Positions 59,796 through 64,000 of a stretch of DNA of 64,000 bases are shown in pieces. The translations under genes and the position numbers were made by a program. The stretch's first letter is position 1; each line of letters opens with the position of its first letter. The stretch is from an uncultured Faecalibacterium sp. (lineage in GTDB: Bacteria > Bacillota > Clostridia > Oscillospirales > Ruminococcaceae). Below the pieces are notes generated by a model. The model worked only from the letters and a program-made list of their open reading frames with translations, had not been told where the DNA came from and searched no databases. Where the stretch lies: contig CAKSYT010000007.1 in assembly GCA_934524985.1 (NCBI GenBank), forward strand, positions 1-64,000, written 5' to 3'.

Positions 59796-59901
59796 GTTCT
59801 GATAAACATTTCTCCCGGCTGCGGGGAAAGCGGTCGGGAGGAATTTGTTTGCACCGGGCTATTCCGGTAAATGAAAAAAGACCTGTTAGGAGGATATAGC
59901 G

Positions 59902-61071
<1,170 letters not shown>

Positions 61072-61088
61072 GGGAGGCAAGAGTTACA

Positions 61089-61883
61089 ATGAAAGCAATT
61101 GTTTGTGTAAAGCAGGTTCCTGATACCTCCGGCAAGGTGTCCGTCAAGCCCGATGGCACTCTGGATCGTGCATCCATGGCAACCATCACCAACCCCGATG
61201 ACCTGAACGCTCTGGAGGCTGCCCTGAAGCTGAAGGACGCCACCGGCTGCGAAGTCGTTGTTGTCACCATGGGTCCCCCGCCGGCAGAGGGTATGCTGCG
61301 TGAGCTGCTGGCCCGCGGCGCTGATAAGGCCGTTCTGGTCTCCGGCCGTGAGTTCGGCGGTTCCGATACCTTTGCAACCAGCCAGATCCTGGCTGCTGCC
61401 GTCAACAAGATCGGTGTTGGCCCCGAGGACGTTGTGTTCTGCGGCCGTCAGGCAATCGATGGCGACACCGCACAGGTTGGCCCCCAGATCGCTGAAAAGC
61501 TGCATCTGCCGCAGGTCACTTACGTTGCCGACATCCAGAAGGACGGCAACACCCTGACCGTGAAGCGTATGCTGGAGGACGGCTACATGATGGTCAAGGT
61601 GCAGACTCCCTGCCTGCTGACCTGCATCAAGGAGCTGAACGACCCCCGCTACATGAGCGTGAACGGCATCTTTACCTGCTACGACAAGCCCATGGAAGTG
61701 TTCGACTACAACGCACTGAAGGACGATCCGCTGATCGAGGTGGACACCATTGGCCTGAAGGGTTCTCCGACGAACGTCTTTAAGTCCTTCACTCCTCCGC
61801 AGAAGGGCGCAGGCACCATGCTGCAGGGCGACGATGTTGCCGCCCAGCTGGCTGGCATCCTGGCCAAGAAGCACCTGATCTGA
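61089..61883 (+). CDS. etfB: Electron transfer flavoprotein beta subunit
   Basis: The 264-residue protein starts KAIVCVKQVPDTSGKVSVKPDGTLDR and has ALKLKDATGCEVVVVTMGPP and VFCGRQAIDGDTAQVGPQIAEKL, typical of EtfB of the bifurcating clostridial type. It passes electrons from NADH to Bcd and ferredoxin as a heterodimer with EtfA. It follows bcd by 17 bases and precedes etfA by 21. Confidence 0.96.
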   Translation: MKAIVCVKQVPDTSGKVSVKPDGTLDRASMATITNPDDLNALEAALKLKDATGCEVVVVTMGPPPAEGMLRELLARGADKAVLVSGREFGGSDTFATSQILAAAVNKIGVGPEDVVFCGRQAIDGDTAQVGPQIAEKLHLPQVTYVADIQKDGNTLTVKRMLEDGYMMVKVQTPCLLTCIKELNDPRYMSVNGIFTCYDKPMEVFDYNALKDDPLIEVDTIGLKGSPTNVFKSFTPPQKGAGTMLQGDDVAAQLAGILAKKHLI

Positions 61884-61904
61884 TGAAAGGAGCATAGGAT
61901 TACA

Positions 61905-62999
61905 ATGGCTGATTTTAACGAATACAAGGGCGTATGGGTCTTTTGCGAGCAGCGCCAGGGCGCACTGATGTCCACTGACTTCGAGCTGGTAAGCGAGGCC
62001 CGTAAGCTGGCCGACGAGCTGGGCTGCGAAGTCACCGGCCTGCTGCTGGGCGACAACGTGGAGGGCATTGCCAAGGAGCTGGGCGGCTACGGTGCCGACA
62101 AGGTTCTGGTCTGCGAGAGCCCCCTGCTGAAGGATTACACCACCGACGCATACGCAAAGGTCGTGTGCGATATGGTCAACGAGTACAAGCCTGAGGTGCT
62201 GCTGATCGGCGCTACCAACATTGGCCGCGACCTCGGCCCCCGCTGCGCAGCCCGTCTGCACACCGGCCTGACCGCTGATGCTACTCATCTGGATATCGAC
62301 ACTGCAAAGTACATCGACTTCCTGAAGGAGAGCTCCACCATCGACCTGTCCAAGCAGAAGTTCGATATGGAAGACCGCAACCTGAAGATGACCCGTCCCG
62401 CATTCGGCGGCCATCTGATGGCTACCATCATCTGCCCCCGCTTCCGTCCCCAGATGTCCACTGTGCGTCCCGGCGTTATGAAGAAGGCTCCCTTCGATCA
62501 GGCCAAGGCTGATGCCTGCCAGATCGTCAAGCCCGCCTTCACCCTGACCGCTGAGGACATCAAGACCGAAGTGCTGAGCGTGGAGAAGGCCGCTGAGAAG
62601 CTGGTCGACCTGATCGGCGCAGACGTCATCGTCTCCGTTGGCCGCGGTATCAGCAAGGATGTCAACAAGGGCATCGAGCTGGCCGAGCAGCTGGCAGCCG
62701 CTCTGGGCGGCGGCGTTGTGGGCGCTTCCCGTGCCGTTACCGATGCAGGCTGGATGACTGCTGACCATCAGGTCGGTCAGACCGGCAAGACCGTGCATCC
62801 CAAGATCTATGTGGCTCTGGGCATTTCCGGTGCCATCCAGCACACCGCCGGTATGCAGGATTCTGAGTGCATCATCGCCGTCAACAAGAACGAGGGTGCT
62901 CCCATCTTCGGTGTTGCTGACTACGGCATCGTGGGCGATCTGTTCAAGGTCGTGCCCGAGCTCATCAAGCAGATCGAGGCAGCAAAGGCTGCTCTGTGA
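61905..62999 (+). CDS. etfA: Electron transfer flavoprotein alpha subunit
   Basis: The 364-residue FAD-binding subunit has the C-terminal EtfA signature VVGASRAVTDAGWMTADHQVGQTGKTVHPKIY-like block (about 267-298), then ALGISGAIQHTAGM and IIAVNKNEGAPIFGVADYGIVGDLF. The N-terminal part shares the EtfB fold. No ferredoxin domain is fused. It ends the butyryl-CoA operon; a terminator follows. Confidence 0.96.
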   Translation: MADFNEYKGVWVFCEQRQGALMSTDFELVSEARKLADELGCEVTGLLLGDNVEGIAKELGGYGADKVLVCESPLLKDYTTDAYAKVVCDMVNEYKPEVLLIGATNIGRDLGPRCAARLHTGLTADATHLDIDTAKYIDFLKESSTIDLSKQKFDMEDRNLKMTRPAFGGHLMATIICPRFRPQMSTVRPGVMKKAPFDQAKADACQIVKPAFTLTAEDIKTEVLSVEKAAEKLVDLIGADVIVSVGRGISKDVNKGIELAEQLAAALGGGVVGASRAVTDAGWMTADHQVGQTGKTVHPKIYVALGISGAIQHTAGMQDSECIIAVNKNEGAPIFGVADYGIVGDLFKVVPELIKQIEAAKAAL

Positions 63000-63042
63000 T
63001 CGCCTGTCCCTGAGTATAGTTCAATAGCATAGCCTGAATTGT

Positions 63043-63082
63043 GAGAGGCCGTTGCACAAACTTGTGCAGCGGTCTCTTTTTT
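63043..63082 (+). terminator. Terminator of the butyryl-CoA operon
   Basis: The stem GAGAGGCCGTTGCAC / GTGCAGCGGTCTC is followed by TTTTTT. Confidence 0.88.
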
Positions 63083-63096
63083 GCGTTTTTAATAAA

Positions 63097-63130
63097 GGAG
63101 CTGTTGTGCCGGATACTGCACAGCGGCTCC
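63097..63130. repeat. Second hairpin related to the terminators
   Basis: GGAGCTGTTGTGC and GCACAGCGGCTCC (63097-63109, 63118-63130) form a 13-bp stem with two G-U pairs. Its arms resemble those of the terminators at 32608 and 63043, but no T run follows. Confidence 0.6.
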
Positions 63131-63547
63131 AATTTGCTTTCCGTGGGATAGGAGCAGAGAAGGGAACACAGCGAAGCGCCACAAAAGCGTACACAAAGGC
63201 TCAATATGCAAAGAAATGTATATACATACTAAAAAATGCAAACTGGAACGCACTCAAGTGTCTCTGAAAGTGTGCAGAAACTGTTGCACTCGGCTGATTT
63301 TGGGGAGAAGCGCAACACAACTGTAACGTTTTCGGAGCGTTTGTTACGCTTGAGTTGCGATAAAAGTGCGGGAAAATTTAAAAATATCTGTATTTTTTCT
63401 GCAAAATAGCCTCTGAGCCTCTTGACGTCTGTGCGGTTTTGTGATACTCTTGTGACACAAGAGTTGCAGACGTGATACAGCGGAGTTGCAAATAAGTTGC
63501 AAGATCCAACATCACACTGCATAAGGCAACAGACCGGAGGCAATCTT
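63131..63547 (+). promoter_or_regulatory. Upstream region of the CAP-domain gene
   Basis: No gene is evident. TTGACG (63422-63427) and TACTCT (63445-63450), 17 bases apart, form a possible promoter. The sequence AGTTGC occurs four times between about 63352 and 63500, three of them in the presumed leader, and could be binding sites. CGGAGG at 63535-63540 is the ribosome binding site. Confidence 0.55.
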
Positions 63548-64000
63548 ATGAAGCGTGCAATGAGTACCGTAAAGAATATCGCAGCAGCTGCTATGACGCT
63601 GGCTGTGGTTTTTGGCTTTGCAGGCTTCAAGCCCGTCACCGCAAACGCCGCACAGGCTGCCGTGCCTGCTACCGCTTCTGTGGAAGAAGAGAACTCCTAC
63701 TTTGAGGAGGACGCTTACCAGCGCAGCTTCCTGACTCTGGTCAATAACGAGCGTGCACAGGCCGGTCTGGCTCCCGTTGCTCTGGGCGACAGCAGCCACA
63801 ACGCCGCTGCAATGGAGCGTGCCGAAGAGCTGGCAGTTTCTTACTCCTACGTTCGTCCCAACGGTCAGCGCGATTTCACCGTTCTGGCAGAGAACGGCAT
63901 CAGCGATGTCTCCATCGGTGAGAATTACATGGCCGGCTGCTCCACCCCCGATGCCGCAATGGATCAGTGGATGGCTACCGATTTTACCCGCGAGCGTATC
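63548..64000 (+). CDS. Secreted CAP/SCP-domain protein, cut by the right edge
   Basis: The 151 visible codons encode a signal peptide (KRAMSTVKNIAAAAMTLAVVF, likely cut after ANA/A near 35), a short acidic linker, and the start of a CAP (SCP/PR-1) domain: FLTLVNNERAQAGLAPV, AAMERAEELAVSYSYVRPNG and a GENYMAG segment. The 3' end lies outside the window. Bacterial CAP proteins are secreted or surface proteins of uncertain function. The frame is open to the edge. Confidence 0.85.
   Translation, partial: MKRAMSTVKNIAAAAMTLAVVFGFAGFKPVTANAAQAAVPATASVEEENSYFEEDAYQRSFLTLVNNERAQAGLAPVALGDSSHNAAAMERAEELAVSYSYVRPNGQRDFTVLAENGISDVSIGENYMAGCSTPDAAMDQWMATDFTRERI

Noticed and set aside
63131..63540. Small protein genes between etfA and the CAP-domain gene
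   Set aside because: Short frames here lack ribosome binding sites and domain similarity, and they cross the terminator and hairpin sequences.

Overview
The window looks like a chromosomal segment of a GC-rich, butyrate-producing, strictly anaerobic Firmicute, most likely Faecalibacterium or a close Oscillospiraceae relative. The basis is a full set of butyrate genes (thl-crt-hbd-bcd-etfB-etfA) next to a butyryl-CoA:acetate CoA-transferase, a flavodiiron protein, an anaerobic (cobalt-early) B12 pathway and Gram-positive style lipoproteins. The species call is inference; no rRNA is present.

Region 1 (about 157-20145, minus strand) is one very long cobalamin operon. It has a sigma-A type promoter, an adenosylcobalamin riboswitch and an intrinsic terminator ahead of an exported lipoprotein cobaltochelatase (CbiK). 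Then come a second lipoprotein with two repeated domains, a FecBCD-type importer whose ATPase is fused to CbiD, and cbiF-G-H-J-ET-A, cobT-U-S, a degenerate second cobU, cobC, cbiB, cobD, cbiP and cbiC, closed by a terminator. Most junctions overlap by 4-8 bases. CbiL and a corrinoid adenosyltransferase are not in the window. A divergent ABC exporter pair (20226-22534) has a MerR-type promoter with a 19-bp spacer.

Region 2 (22.6-39.9 kb) is mixed metabolism and housekeeping: cutC, galK-galT, an XpaC-like membrane protein, htpG under a perfect CIRCE operator, a C_GCAxxG protein with an esterase, an HD hydrolase, a GNAT enzyme, two tandem secreted alpha/beta hydrolases, a transglutaminase-like protein, rmuC and a flavodiiron protein. 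Region 3 (39.9-40.7 kb) has no protein gene. It holds a five-unit array of structured hairpin repeats, two paralogous small RNA-like elements and tRNA-Gly(CCC), each with its own minus-strand promoter.

Region 4 (40.7-52.9 kb) carries an oligopeptide-type binding lipoprotein, murD, a GNAT enzyme, a methionine gamma-lyase-like PLP enzyme, mgsA, proC-proB-proA, a TetR/radical-SAM pair and an AT-rich GNAT gene that looks acquired. Region 5 (53-63 kb) is the butyrate block: but plus an AI-2E-type permease on the minus strand, and divergently coaD followed by the six-gene acetyl-CoA to butyryl-CoA operon. The window ends inside a secreted CAP-domain protein gene. No insertion sequence, prophage, CRISPR array or rRNA was recognised.
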